A stretch of DNA of 64,000 nucleotides from Piliocolobus tephrosceles. Its lineage: Eukaryota; Chordata; Mammalia; Primates; Cercopithecidae. A program made the translations under genes and the position numbers. This document shows positions 24,491 through 35,269 of this stretch, in pieces (position 1 is the first letter of the stretch; each line of letters begins with the position of its first letter). A model generated the notes under the pieces. It was not told the origin of the DNA. It searched no databases and worked only from the letters and a program-made list of their open reading frames with translations. Location of the stretch: positions 56,893,914 through 56,957,913 of the forward strand of contig NC_045443.1 of the NCBI RefSeq assembly GCF_002776525.5. The letters run 5' to 3'.

Positions 24491-25587
24491 AGTTATATAG
24501 ACTATACTGATCATTACAAACATGAGGGCTTTATTTATTGTGTAACAACAATATAAGTTTATACATTATTACATGGGATAAGAATGCACTATGAGATAGC
24601 CTTAGTCAATTTAGCTTATATCATGAAATGTACAAGTGCTACTTGGTCATATCTCTGTTAGAGAAGAGGTATCCTTTGGTATCTCAAATGAAAAAGAAGT
24701 TGTGAGTGGATATTATCATTGCCAGTTTTCATGGAATACAAGTGAGAGGCAAGGACTTCAAAACACAAAGTAGGAATGGAGTCATGGCCCTGGAGCTTTC
24801 TGTGATGAAATCTGTGTGTCTTTTCCAAAACAGGGATGAAAGGGGACAGAGGTCAACAACAGATTGGAAGTGTGCTTAGAGCCTTTGAAATTATTCCAGG
24901 ACATACTTTCCCTACAGAGGGTGGATAATCTAGTACAAATAATATCAGAGAGTTACTAAATGTTATTTTTAACAGAAATTTTAAGAACGTTTGTTGAAAT
25001 CTTTTCTGACTGATACATGTACCTTAGACAGTGAACCCTTCACTTAATGAGGTATAAAAAGAACCTGTTTATTAATTTATGACCTGATGAGAATAAGACT
25101 ACCTTTCCTGATCTTTGGCTTCAAAAAATTCAAAAATATGTTGTTATATCATTACTCACTTTATGCAGACGTGTTTTTGTTGCAAATGACAGAAACCTGA
25201 TACAGATACCATAAAGCCTAAAGAGAAATGTTCATGTATACAAATCAGAGGAAAAGCACAGACACCAATGTCGTCCAGCTCAACTAACACCAGTAATTCT
25301 ATTTGTTCAGCCTGTTGCACTCTCTCTTTTCTCTTCTGCTTCTTCCAGAGGGCAGTTTTGTTTATTTATATTGATATTCTTCCCCTGGCACAAGGAAGAC
25401 GTTTACCAACATTTCAGCCTCATATTTCAGCTCAAATTTGACACTAGGAAGACTGCCACTATTCCCTAAGTTATACTTTGACAAATTCTAAGGAAGATTG
25501 CTAGGACATGGCCTACTTTGCATTTGCCCTGAAGGCAGTGGGTGAATGAGGGACTAACATTGGCAGCCTGAGTGGAACTATGCATCT

Positions 25588-25687
25588 NNNNNNNNNNNNN
25601 NNNNNNNNNNNNNNNNNNNNNNNNNNNNNNNNNNNNNNNNNNNNNNNNNNNNNNNNNNNNNNNNNNNNNNNNNNNNNNNNNNNNNNN
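25588..25687. other. Assembly gap (100 N)
   Basis: Exactly 100 unknown bases stand directly before the poly-T end of an antisense Alu. The round number suggests a placeholder for a gap of unknown length. Confidence 0.97.
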
Positions 25688-26002
25688 GTTTTTTTTTTTT
25701 TTTTTTTTTTTTTGTTGAGACGGAGTCTCGCTCTATCACCCAGGCTGGAGTGCAGTGGCCGGATCTCAGCTCACTGCAAGCTCCGCCTCCCGGGTTCCCG
25801 CCATTCTCCTGCCTCAGCCTCCTTAGTAGCTGGGACTACAGGCGCCCGCCACCTCGCCCGGCCAAATTTTTGTATTTTTTTTTTAGTAGAGACGGGGTTT
25901 CACCGTGTTAGCCAGGATGGTCTCGATCTCCTGACCTCGTGATCCGCCTGTCTCGGCCTCCCAAAGTGCTGGGATTACAGGCTTGAGCCACCGCGCCCGG
26001 CC
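25688..26002 (-). mobile_element. Full-length AluY-type SINE, Old World monkey variant
   Basis: A 24-base poly-T begins one base inside the assembly gap edge, followed by GAGACGGAGTCTCGCTCTATCACCC and ending GCCACCGCGCCCGGCC. It carries GTGGCCGGATCTCAGCTCAC and CTTGAGCCACCGCG. The left target duplication is hidden in the gap. Confidence 0.96.
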
Positions 26003-26220
26003 TACTTTAGTTTTTTTAAAGAGATTAATATGTTATGTTTCAAGAGTAAAAATGTGTTGGGTTTTACTAGTCACTCATGGGGAATTTTGCATGTAGATAC
26101 TTTATAACTAGCTAGCAAGCTGCATAGATAGGTTACATGTCAAAATGCATATATCGTATTTGGAAACTATTGCCTAATGAAATATAATGCTTAGTAGCCA
26201 CCCAGAGGACTCAACTGTAT

Positions 26221-26514
26221 TTTTTTAAAATTTGAAACAGGGTCACTTTGTTGCCCAAGCTGAGTGTAGTGGTGTGATCATGGCTCATTGCAGCCTTGAC
26301 TTCCTGGGCTCAAGCAATTCTTCTGCCTCAGCCTCCTGAATATTCTGGGACTAGAGAGGTCACCACCATACCCAGCTAATTTCTGATTTTTTGTAAAGAC
26401 GAGGTTTCACTGTGTTGCCCAAGCTAGTCTCAAACACCTGGACTCAAGCCATGTTCCCACCTTGGCTTCCAAAAGGGCTGGACTTACAGGCGTGAGCCAC
26501 CACACTTACCCAGC
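26221..26514 (-). mobile_element. Old Alu (AluJ-like)
   Basis: TTGAAACAGGGTCACTTTGTTGCCCAAGCTGAG, CTCATTGCAGCCTTGACTTCCTGGGCTCAAGC and GGCGTGAGCCACCACACTTACCCAGCCC. GCAGCCTTGACTTCCTGGGCTCAAGC is an AluJ state. Its end lies only 218 bases from the young Alu at 25688, in the same orientation. Confidence 0.92.
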
Positions 26515-26639
26515 CCTAATTGCATCTTATATGAGTTGGTGTCTACAGTGGAACATAGATATGGAAAGTCCCAGGATCTCAAAATGGATTATTAGTGATA
26601 TAATTGTGCAATGAGAAGCAGAAGAGCATTGTAATTAGA

Positions 26640-26760
26640 GAGTGAGCTCCAAAGTATTAATGACAGGTATGAAATTGAGACTTTGCTACTGGATCATTCA
26701 GCCTATTTGCCATTTTACCTCGGACACTCAGTTTCCTTATCTATAAAAATCACACAAGAA
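26640..26760 (+). repeat. MIR-like fragment
   Basis: GAGTGAGCTCCAAAGTATTAATGACAGG, TTTGCTACTGGATCATTCAGCC, ACTCAGTTTCCTTATCTATAAAAATCAC: MIR order (GCTCTGCCACT...CAGTTTCCTCATCTGTAAAATG). Confidence 0.5.
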
Positions 26761-26813
26761 TATATACATTTATGTGTGCGTATGTGAGTGTGTGTGTATG
26801 TATAGTGTACACT
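26761..26813. repeat. Imperfect (TG)n tract
   Basis: TATGTGTGCGTATGTGAGTGTGTGTGTATGTATAGTGTA; degenerate dinucleotide repeat directly after the MIR fragment. Confidence 0.7.
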
Positions 26814-27700
26814 CTCCTGCTCAGAGTCATTATTAATAATAAACACCAAATATGATACTTAGGAAATTGTAGTTTTTGATTCATTGCAGTTTGTTGCTGC
26901 TGTTGTTTTTTTTATATTCCCCGTTATTCAGTGAAACTGCAGATAAGGAACAAAGAAGATAGTATGTCTGACTCGGGCAATCTGTGCCAATAACATTTGA
27001 AAACAACTGGGAGCGCAAGAAATAAATAGGTCGATAATCATTTCTAGAAGAAATCTATGCCCTCTACTCATATTTTCTGTGGCATTTCCCTTGTGCTTCC
27101 TATGATTTGGATAGTGGACAAGACATTGGTCATTCTTTTTGGGCCATCCTATGTTGAAAAATCCTTCCTGTGTTTAGGGGATTCCCAACATCATCATTTT
27201 CTGCCTCCTCAAGGGAAAAGACAGATATATACTTTCTCAGAGTTTATTACACTTAGGGCACAGGCATGTGACCCAGGCTCTGTCAACCCAGTGTAGAAAG
27301 GCCAGTTTTCATTCAGAAACTACTGATGTGAAGAAGCAGATTCCTCAAGAAAAACATTCAGATGAGGTGGTTATAGATAATTAGTAATCCACGCAAAACT
27401 AGTGTCAGTGTTTAGGGTCAATGGGACTTGCAGTGTAAACTATGTGGTCATTGGTGGCATCTGTGATGTCCCCATTGGAGCAATCAGTTTTGTCATGTGA
27501 TTTGGTCAGGATCCTAGCTTGGGTTTTTTAATCCCCCCTCATATTCTCTGACTTACTTTTATATCCTTAATGAATGCTTTCTTCCTTAACTAGGATATTT
27601 GATAGATATATATGGAGTTAAGTTCCCCAAAGGTCCTGGTGAATTCTAGAATGAAATGCTCTCGTGAACTAACTGGTTATTTTGGAAACTTTCTATGGAT

Positions 27701-27950
27701 CTTTTCTTTTCTCCCCTCCCCTCCCCTCTCCTCCCCTCCCCTCCCCTCCCATCCCCTCCCCTCCCTTCCCCTCCCCTCCCCTCCCCTCCCCTCCCCTCNN
27801 NNNNNNNNNNNNNNNNNNNNNNNNNNNNNNNNNNNNNNNNNNNNNNNNNNNNNNNNNNNNNNNNNNNNNNNNNNNNNNNNNNNNNNNNNNNNNNNNNNTC
27901 CCCTCCCCTCCCCTCCCCTTCCTTCCCCTCCCCTCCCCTCCCCTTCCCTT
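27701..27950. repeat. (CCCCT)n pyrimidine microsatellite, broken by a gap
   Basis: About 98 bases before and 52 bases after a 100-N gap are nearly pure C/T, mostly CCCCT units with CCCAT, CCCTT and CTCCT variants. It sits exactly where the poly-T (antisense poly-A) tail of the Alu at 27961-28242 should be, so it probably grew from that tail. Open frames across it on both strands are an artefact of the repeat. Confidence 0.95.
27799..27898. other. Assembly gap (100 N) inside a pyrimidine microsatellite
   Basis: Exactly 100 unknown bases sit within a (CCCCT)n-like array. The true array length is therefore unknown. Confidence 0.97.
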
Positions 27951-27960
27951 GGATACATAA

Positions 27961-28242
27961 CAGATATAGTCTCTCTCTGTTGCCCAGGTTAGAGTGCACG
28001 GGCAAAATATCGGCTCACTGCAACCTCTGCCTCCGGAGTTCAAGTAATTCTCCCACCTCAGCCTCCCAAGTAGCTGGGATTACAGGCGCCCAAGACCACA
28101 CCCAGCTAATTTTTGTATTTTTAATAGAGACAGGGTTTCACTATGTTGGCCAGGCTGGTCTCAAGCTCCCAACCTCAGGTGATCCAGCCATCTAGGCCTC
28201 CCAAAGTGCTGAGATTACAGGTATGAGCCACTGCACCCAGCT
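27961..28242 (-). mobile_element. Alu SINE (AluS-like)
   Basis: ATAGTCTCTCTCTGTTGCCCAGGTTAGAGTGCACGGG through GTATGAGCCACTGCACCCAGCT, with CTGCAACCTCTGCCTCCGGAGTTCAAGTAATTC. Its tail is replaced by the adjacent pyrimidine microsatellite. Confidence 0.93.
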
Positions 28243-28734
28243 GAATGTTTCCTTTAAAAGAAGGAATATTCCTACTGTTTCCCAGCTCTTCCTCAACAAC
28301 ATATTAGGATTGAAGAATTTACTGCAGTTCTTTTTAATTAACTATTTTAAAGAGCTCTGTAAAAAATGAAATTAAATTTTATATTTTCATATGCTGTGGG
28401 TAACTTAAGTTTGATGGAGTCTGTCACAGAATGCAAAGTAAATACACGTTGAATACTTTTTCATTATAATAGTAGTGACTTTGGCAGAATAATTGCATTG
28501 TTCCAAAGGGATTTTTAAATGGTTAATCTAGATGGCTCTCCTTGAGTGAGAATGTGCTCAGCTGGATGAAAGTATATGCTGCAGGAGTGTGGTTCATATA
28601 TTTGACCCTAACGGAAGGCCCTGTTGGTGGCATAAACTATCCCTGCACAGTTGTTGTCTGAGGATTCATTTGCAATCACCAGAGGTAGGGATGTCCAGGA
28701 AATCCAGCATCACAATTAAGAAGAAAACGATATA

Positions 28735-29120
28735 TAATTTCACTCATTCATCTGTTCCACAGATACACACTGAGCATCTTAAATGTGCAAAACACTGGTG
28801 TGGCATTGGAAAAACCACAGCGAGCCAACAGACACAGGCTATGCTTTCAGAATATGAAATAGCCATTTACACTTTTCCTTATTTAATTACAGTTATGATA
28901 AATGTTAGTAAAGAGGCACAGTGGGTGCCATGCAACAGCAGAAAATGGAAATTGATCTCATAATTGAGTGATCAGGCAATATTTCTTGGAGCTGAATTTG
29001 AAGGATAAGGAGGCAGCATTAGTCAAGCGAAAGGAAGTGTTTGAGGCAGAGGAAACAGTATTTGTGAAAGCCGTGGAAGGAAGAGTCATGGAGAGTTCTT
29101 GTAGTCCAGAGGAGGTAAAT
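28735..29120 (+). repeat. Possible ancient LINE (L2/L3-type) or SINE remnant
   Basis: CACTCATTCATCTGTTCCACAGATACACACTGAGC, then GAGCTGAATTTGAAGGATAAGGAGGCAGC and GGAAGTGTTTGAGGCAGAGGAAACAGTATTTGTG. These resemble widely scattered old repeats of the CR1-clade type. A related piece may lie at 51855-51980. Not assigned firmly. Confidence 0.35.
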
Positions 29121-29248
29121 GTGATTGATCTATGGTGAAAAGATGGAGAAAGTTATATCTGATGGCCTAAAACCTACTGGAAATGATCCTGGGCCACATA
29201 TTGTATCCACATAAACAAAAGAGGATCAGAGGATAGGTATCTATGCTA

Positions 29249-29955
29249 CCATGTTAGTCTGCTCTAGCTGCCATAAAAAAAAATCACAGACTGAGTGGAT
29301 TAAACAATGGACATTTATTTCTCACAGCTCTACAGGCAGGAAGTTGAAAATCAAGGTGCCAGTAGGACTGGTTTCTGGTGGGGCCTCTCTCTTCGGCTTG
29401 TTAGATGGCTACTTCCTAGTTGTGTCCTCACATGGTCTTTTCTTTGTGTGCACATATCCCTGGTGTCTCTGTCTCTCTCTCTCTCTCTCATTTTTTTCTT
29501 TTTGAGACAGAGTCGTGCTGTGTTGCCCAGGCTGGAGTGCAGTGGCACGATCTCGGCTCACTGCAACCTCCGCCTCCTAGGTTCAAGTGACTCTCCTGTC
29601 TCAGCCTTTTCAGTAGCTGGGATTACAGGCACCCGCCACCATGCCCAGCTAATTTTTGTATTTGTAATACAGATGGGGTTTCACCACATTGGCAAGGCTG
29701 GTCTCAAACTCCTGACCTCAGGTGATCCACCCTGGGATCCCAAAGTGCTGGGATTACAGGCATGAGCCACCATGCCCGGCCTCTCTCTCTTCTCATAAGG
29801 AAACTAGTCATAGTGGATTATGGCCCAACTTAATATTTCTTAAGAGCTTATTTAACCTTAATTACCTCCTTAATGGTCTTATCTTCACAAACAGATACAT
29901 GAAGTGTTAGGGCTTCAACATGAATTTTGAAGCGACACAATTTAGTTTGTAACAG
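29249..29955 (+). repeat. Ancient interspersed repeat, split by an Alu
   Basis: Left part 29249-29490 has GTTAGTCTGCTCTAGCTGCCATAA and CACAGACTGAGTGGATTAAACAA; right part 29782-29955 has CTCATAAGGAAACTAGTCATAGTGG, ACCTTAATTACCTCCTTAATGG and GTTAGGGCTTCAACATGAATTTTG. The two parts are continuous in the consensus as I know it. Same family as 6465-6905. Confidence 0.75.
29491..29781 (-). mobile_element. Alu SINE (AluS-like) inserted in a CT-rich site
   Basis: TTTTTTTCTTTTTGAGACAGAGTCGTGCTGTGTTGCCC through CATGCCCGGCC. CTCTCTCTCT on both sides marks the target duplication inside the older repeat. Confidence 0.95.
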
Positions 29956-30035
29956 GTACTAGGATCAGAACTCTGAGTACTCTCCTTTTTAATCAATTTT
30001 AGGAGCAGATGCATAATCCAGAATGTGTTAAAATA

Positions 30036-30718
30036 CAGGTGGTTGTCATTCTTTGTGGTAGTTATGCTCTATAAAATGCCACAAACACTGAATGAAAAAA
30101 TACCAAATTGCTGCTTCTAGGGAGATTTAGGATTATAGTTCCCTGAACCTCTAATCATAAAATTTTCATTCACCAAGCAGTCCATGGCTTTGTTTTCTAT
30201 GTGTTTCCATTTAAAGACATTGTATTCAATATATGTCATTGACTGACATTGAATTTTGGCTGAAGGTGCTATAATTTATTCCTGAATTAAGCTTATTAAA
30301 CACATACCTTTCCTCCATAAGGCATATCACAGCCTTCTTGTGCCTAGGAACACCAGCCAGCACTTCAGCATTATGCTTTGAGGCCATTTTAAACAGAAGA
30401 ATTACCAACAAAAAGCACGAAAATGCAGAAAATGTGGTATTATATAGGCCCTGAAAAGGATAATTGTTTATACTCTGGGAGCTGGAACAAGAAAGCAGAT
30501 CATCACCTTGTTTGACCTCAGTTGGGACGATGAGGGCACACAACACATGTCAGGTGATCCAAATTTTTCGCCACTCTGCACATATCCACCAGTGATTGCA
30601 AAAGAACTGAGAGTATTGATTTTAAGGTTACAAATCAATTTTAGTAAGTAGACAAATTTGTAAATATAGAATCTGCAAATAATGAAGAAATTTGTAAATA
30701 TAGAATCTGCAAATAATA
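30036..30718 (-). mobile_element. Internally deleted Tigger-type DNA transposon, inverted copy
   Basis: Starts with CAGGTGGTTGTCATTCTTTG directly after TA (30034-30035). On the minus strand it has a frame remnant at 30226-30546 with NAEVLAGVP and SVND, parallel to NAEVLSSIP and VNESAI of the copy at 14242-14867. The right terminal repeat is cut short after GCAAATAAT. Near that end a 30-base stretch is duplicated in tandem. Confidence 0.7.
30654..30717. repeat. 34-base-period tandem duplication in a transposon end
   Basis: An exact 30-base unit starting AAATTTGTAAATATAGAATC occurs at 30654-30683 and again at 30688-30717. Confidence 0.95.
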
Positions 30719-31496
30719 TACCTATGTCCTTTCTCTGGTGAAATTACTGCATTTCTTGTACTTTATAAAGGTGTTTGTAATTACCTAATGTTTTTATTGT
30801 AGTTTATCTGCTGTTTATAAGAATTGCATAAGCCTGCACAACCACAAAGCTAATTTACATTAGCGTTTTTATAGATAGGTATTGGTTATCATCCTGGAGT
30901 TTACTGAAGTTCTTTTTAAAGGAACACAACTTTCTTAAACTATAAAAGCAATAATAATTACACTTAGAATAGTCCTAATCACTAGAAGGGCGTTAAGTGT
31001 AAAGCTTTGGAAAGCTTCTGTGGAAGCTTTGATGGATTTTTGGAAACTGATGAACAACTGATGATCCACAGCCTTGAATTATTCTGATTAGAATGTGCTA
31101 TGCATGACTGTAGCATTCTGTTGGCTGGTGGTTTCCTACTTTGGCCTTGTGTCTCATGCAATCGATGATTGGATTAGCAGCAGCCAGTGGAAGCAACTGT
31201 ATATTTTCTCAGCACCCCAGGAAATGAGTGTGCATTCTTGGAAGGCTGAAACGGAATAAAACCATCAAATAGAACTCTGATCTACTTCAGATTCATCTCT
31301 TCCCCTTATATGATGAGTAAAGAGCATTTATAAATAGGACTATGAGAGAAATATGGATAGTGAACAAAGGGGAGCAAAAGGAGAAATAAGATGTATATGC
31401 AGGCAATTTGGAATTTCTTTTAAATTTTCCAATCTTCTACTAGATAATCCTAAGTTCATGTATATGACTTATATTGATATAGAAATACAAGAATCA

Positions 31497-31782
31497 GCTG
31501 GGTGCAGTGGCTCATACCTGTAATCCCAGAACTTTGAGAGGATCACTTGAGTACAGGAGTTCAAGACCAGCCTGGGAAATATGGTGAAACCCCGCCTCTA
31601 CCCAAAATACAAAAATGTACTGGGGTGTGGTGGTGTGTGCTGTGTACCAGCTACTCAGGAGACTGAAGTGGGAGGATAACTTGAGCCCAAGAAGGGGAGG
31701 TTGCTGTGAGCTGAGATGGCACCACTTCACTCCAGCCTGGACAACAGAGCAAGACTGTCTCACAATAAATAAAAATAAATAA
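31497..31782 (+). mobile_element. Alu SINE (old, AluJ/S-like)
   Basis: GCTGGGTGCAGTGGCTCATACC through CAGAGCAAGACTGTCTCAC, then an (AAATA)n-type tail. AAGAATCA flanks it as a target duplication at 31489-31496 and 31783-31790. A short deletion removes part of the left monomer after ACTTTGAGAGGATCAC. Confidence 0.95.
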
Positions 31783-33275
31783 AAGAATCATCTATAAATC
31801 AAAAGCATTTAAAGTATCTGTTTGGTTCTATTAGGAAAAAATCATATAGTAAGTTCAGAACATTTAGGATTTTATCTCAGCTGGTGTAAACGGCCATGAT
31901 ATTGGTATGAAGATGAAATGATGGGTGTTTTGGCAATGGCAGCTGTAAAATCTACATAGCAAACAGCAGATGGTTGCTTATTTGACTTTTGGGCAAAAAC
32001 TGGGATATAGAAACTGCTGTTGAAATAGGTCTTTCTCAATGTTTCAGATTTCTATCATCTTCCAAAGAGTGAACATGGATCTAGAGACAGAAAATTTTTA
32101 AAGCCTCCCTTTGTATTCTTAGTCTCTTGTGTGGGACAAACTTTTCCCCACTTTCATCAGAAATATGCAAAGGGTTGAATTTTAATAACCTTAGTTACAG
32201 TGTCCTTGAATACAGAGGCTGTCATTAACTTTCCAAATGCCTCTTGGGCACCAGGAGTATTTCATGATTAGTTTAAAATGTAGGTAAAATATCTACACAG
32301 AGTTAGTTTGGCTCTTGCAGATAAAGAAAAACAAGTTTAGTCAGATGACTCCGATAAAATGAACTATAAGTCCTTCTCATGAACACTGCTTCTCACGAGA
32401 AATATTAAGTACCTCTATGTTGTGGCAAAAATATTACTTAATAGTATTCCTTAAGTCAAACATGATGTGTTTTAGAAGCTAGATAAAACTTTTCAAAGCC
32501 AACATAACCTCTGCCCCTTAGAATTGGCTCCCATATTAGATCAGACACAATTGAACTAGAAACCTGAGGCAATTCATGCATGCTTCTGAAACTGTTTCCC
32601 TAACAAAATAGCCTCACCTCTGTGCCCTATAAACACTCCAAAATACAAATGTGGGAGAAAAAGAAAGGTTTTTATTCACCTCATATTTTAATTTTATATT
32701 TGTAATCTCTTGTTTATTTGAGTGATTTTATTCTCTTTGGCTTATTAAATGAAACAGCAGTGAATGTTGAACAATTATATTTAGATTTTTTTCTACCTAT
32801 TTGTGAAGAAACAAAACTGGAAACAGAAATGCTTTCTAAAAGATAAATTTTCTGCAGACATTCATGCTCCCTTAAGAGGATCAGTAATAATGTCAGAAAA
32901 ACACATCTCACAAAGTATCTAAATTTCTGTTTGGTTTCAGACAGTTCTCTTTATTGCTTTAGCTAAGTCATACATATTTATTAACCATAGAATAAATTTA
33001 ATAAGGTCCAAATTAAATTAGCTATATATACAAGTACTAGTTATAGCTTCAATGATACTTATTTAATATTCCAAATATAACTCTTTATTTGTTATGGTGA
33101 TTTTTGTCTAAGAGATATTCTTTTTTCCACTAGCAATCTCGTTTATTTATTTCTTTAGAGTGCTTAATCATTGATTTTTAAGTAAAGAGTCTACATACAA
33201 TCTTGTTTCAAAGCATACCAAAAGCTTTCAGGGATGAGTAACTCATCTTTTTTACTAAATACCTAAAAAATGTTT

Positions 33276-33279
<4 letters not shown>

Positions 33280-33309
<30 letters not shown>
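33280..33309. repeat. Poly-T tract
   Basis: Thirty consecutive T residues. No adjacent retroelement body is recognised. A shorter T tract lies at 33890-33906. Confidence 0.9.
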
Positions 33310-33313
<4 letters not shown>

Positions 33314-33334
33314 GGCATTGACTTAGTGGAATAG

Positions 33335-33480
33335 TGGTAGGGCATGGAGGATTTGCCTGTGTTCAGATTCCAGTGCTGCTTCCTATTATTGGAATTTTGG
33401 GAAGATACTCAACACCTCTCTGCTTCAATTCCTTATATATAAAATGCCCGTAGTTTATTTGTATGAACTAATATTTCTGA
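33335..33480 (+). repeat. MIR-like fragment
   Basis: ATAGTGGTAGGGCATGGAGGATTTGCCTGTGTTCAGATTCCAGTGCTGC, then TTGGGAAGATACTCAACACCTCTCTGCTTCAATTCCTTATATATAAAATG: MIR order (GACTCTGGAGCCAGACTGCCTGGGTTCAAATCC...GGCAAGTTACTTAACCTCTCTG...CATCTGTAAAATG). Confidence 0.65.
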
Positions 33481-35269
33481 GCTCTATGATTAATTCATAT
33501 CTCATAATTAAATACAGTAACAAAGAATAATGTGGCTATCTGGGAGAAGATGTCCTACCATCTCAACCTGTTTATGTTAAGTTTATGTTCTAACATTGAA
33601 TTTATTTAGGCTGTTTTGAAAATTCAAAATTGTCTAAAGATGTGTACAGCTTCTACAGCATGGAAACTAGGAAAAATGGATAAGAAAGAAATAAGTATCA
33701 TATGATAAAGCCTGCTTTGCCTTATATTTCAACCTAAAATAATTATAGACATAAGGAGAAAAAAAGTGATCCATCTTTCTGTTACTCTGCCCATCTTTAG
33801 CGTATGGTACTTCTAGACACTATCTAAATGAGATGTTTTAACATTTAGTCCAGGCTTTATGTTCCATCATCTAGGACCCCATTCCCTCACTTTTTTTTTT
33901 TTTTTTGTCTTTTTCAATGCAGTAGAGTAAGAAAACTTGTCACATGTGAGAATGCATAAATTGCAAAATCCATTGTGATTACAGAGGTCATTGTGCATTA
34001 CCTTTGCTGTGAATAGCTGTGTATTGTGTTCAGACAGACTTTAACACAATAGGCACACAAAATGAGCACCATTCTTCGTAACATGGCATGCAGAGAAAAT
34101 TAAAAACAGAGAAGCTAAAATCATCGAAAGCACGTATTTGTGAATTCATGTTTGTTTTTGATATAAAGAATACCTGTTCTAGTAAGAAAGACAAATCAGA
34201 TTTTATCTTTACAAGGTGAAAATATCAAGTCTAAGAAGAGATATAATAAAACAATATGAAATCCTGAAGAGTATGGATTATATGAAGAGATGTGTTAATT
34301 AAATTCCACAATATTGGAATTGCAGTGGGAAAGAAGACAGAAAAATGGGGCCCAAGAGAAGCCTGAAAAAGATCTATTTTATAATATAAGGGAAAAATAT
34401 ACAAAATGTATGATCCCAATAAAAAATGAGTTAAACCAAATTTTATAACAGTTTGTAACAAACTTTAGATAAATTCATTAGCAATAGCTGTAGGTTTAAA
34501 GGGAAACAAAAGTATTAAATATATATTTTATATCAATCTGCACTTATTGAGGATTGCTGTGTTTTGAATTTACTAAGAATAAACATGTTAATCTTCTAAG
34601 TAAATATTGGAAACAGGATGCATACCTGGGTCTACCTGACTTTGAATTTCATGTTTTTGTTAACTTTTCTGGAATAGGAATGCCTCATGACTATACCTTT
34701 CTTTTCTAATTCTTCAGGTTGGTGTCATATGCAGTAGCTGTATATTCCATCAGTTGATTGACATGTTATTATGGGATCACTGTCTAAAGAACACAGAGTT
34801 GGAAAGATAATACATTTGTTCCAGTTTGGAATTTTCTTAAGTTATTGTTAATTGTTACTTATGTATTTATAGTTGACTAAAATTTATTAGATCTTTTTCT
34901 TTTTTTAAGCACCCGTTCATAAATTTGGTCTATGTTTTCTTGAAATCAATTTTTCATCTTGTGAGACCATAATTAATACCCATAACAACAGAAATGTATA
35001 GATTTTTGTTATTGAAAAGAACTAGTCATAGTAGTGTAACCTTGTATCACTAAAATAAAATAGTGAACAAAAGTATATATTTGATGTCAGACCGAGGAAT
35101 GTCCTGTTTCCAGTATCTCCCTTAAACGTGTTATCCATCCCTTCTAAATTTTAGCGATTTTTCTACAATATAGGGGGAAATTATATATCCAATCCAGACA
35201 CTTTGTCATAATTGAAAAAAGGGAATTAATGAAACAATAGCTATTCACTAGGAATTATCATCATCCAAT

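Noticed and set aside
27612..28195. Open frames of Pro/Leu/Ser or Gly/Glu/Arg repeats
   Set aside because: These are translations of the CCCCT array and of N bases, continuing into an Alu.
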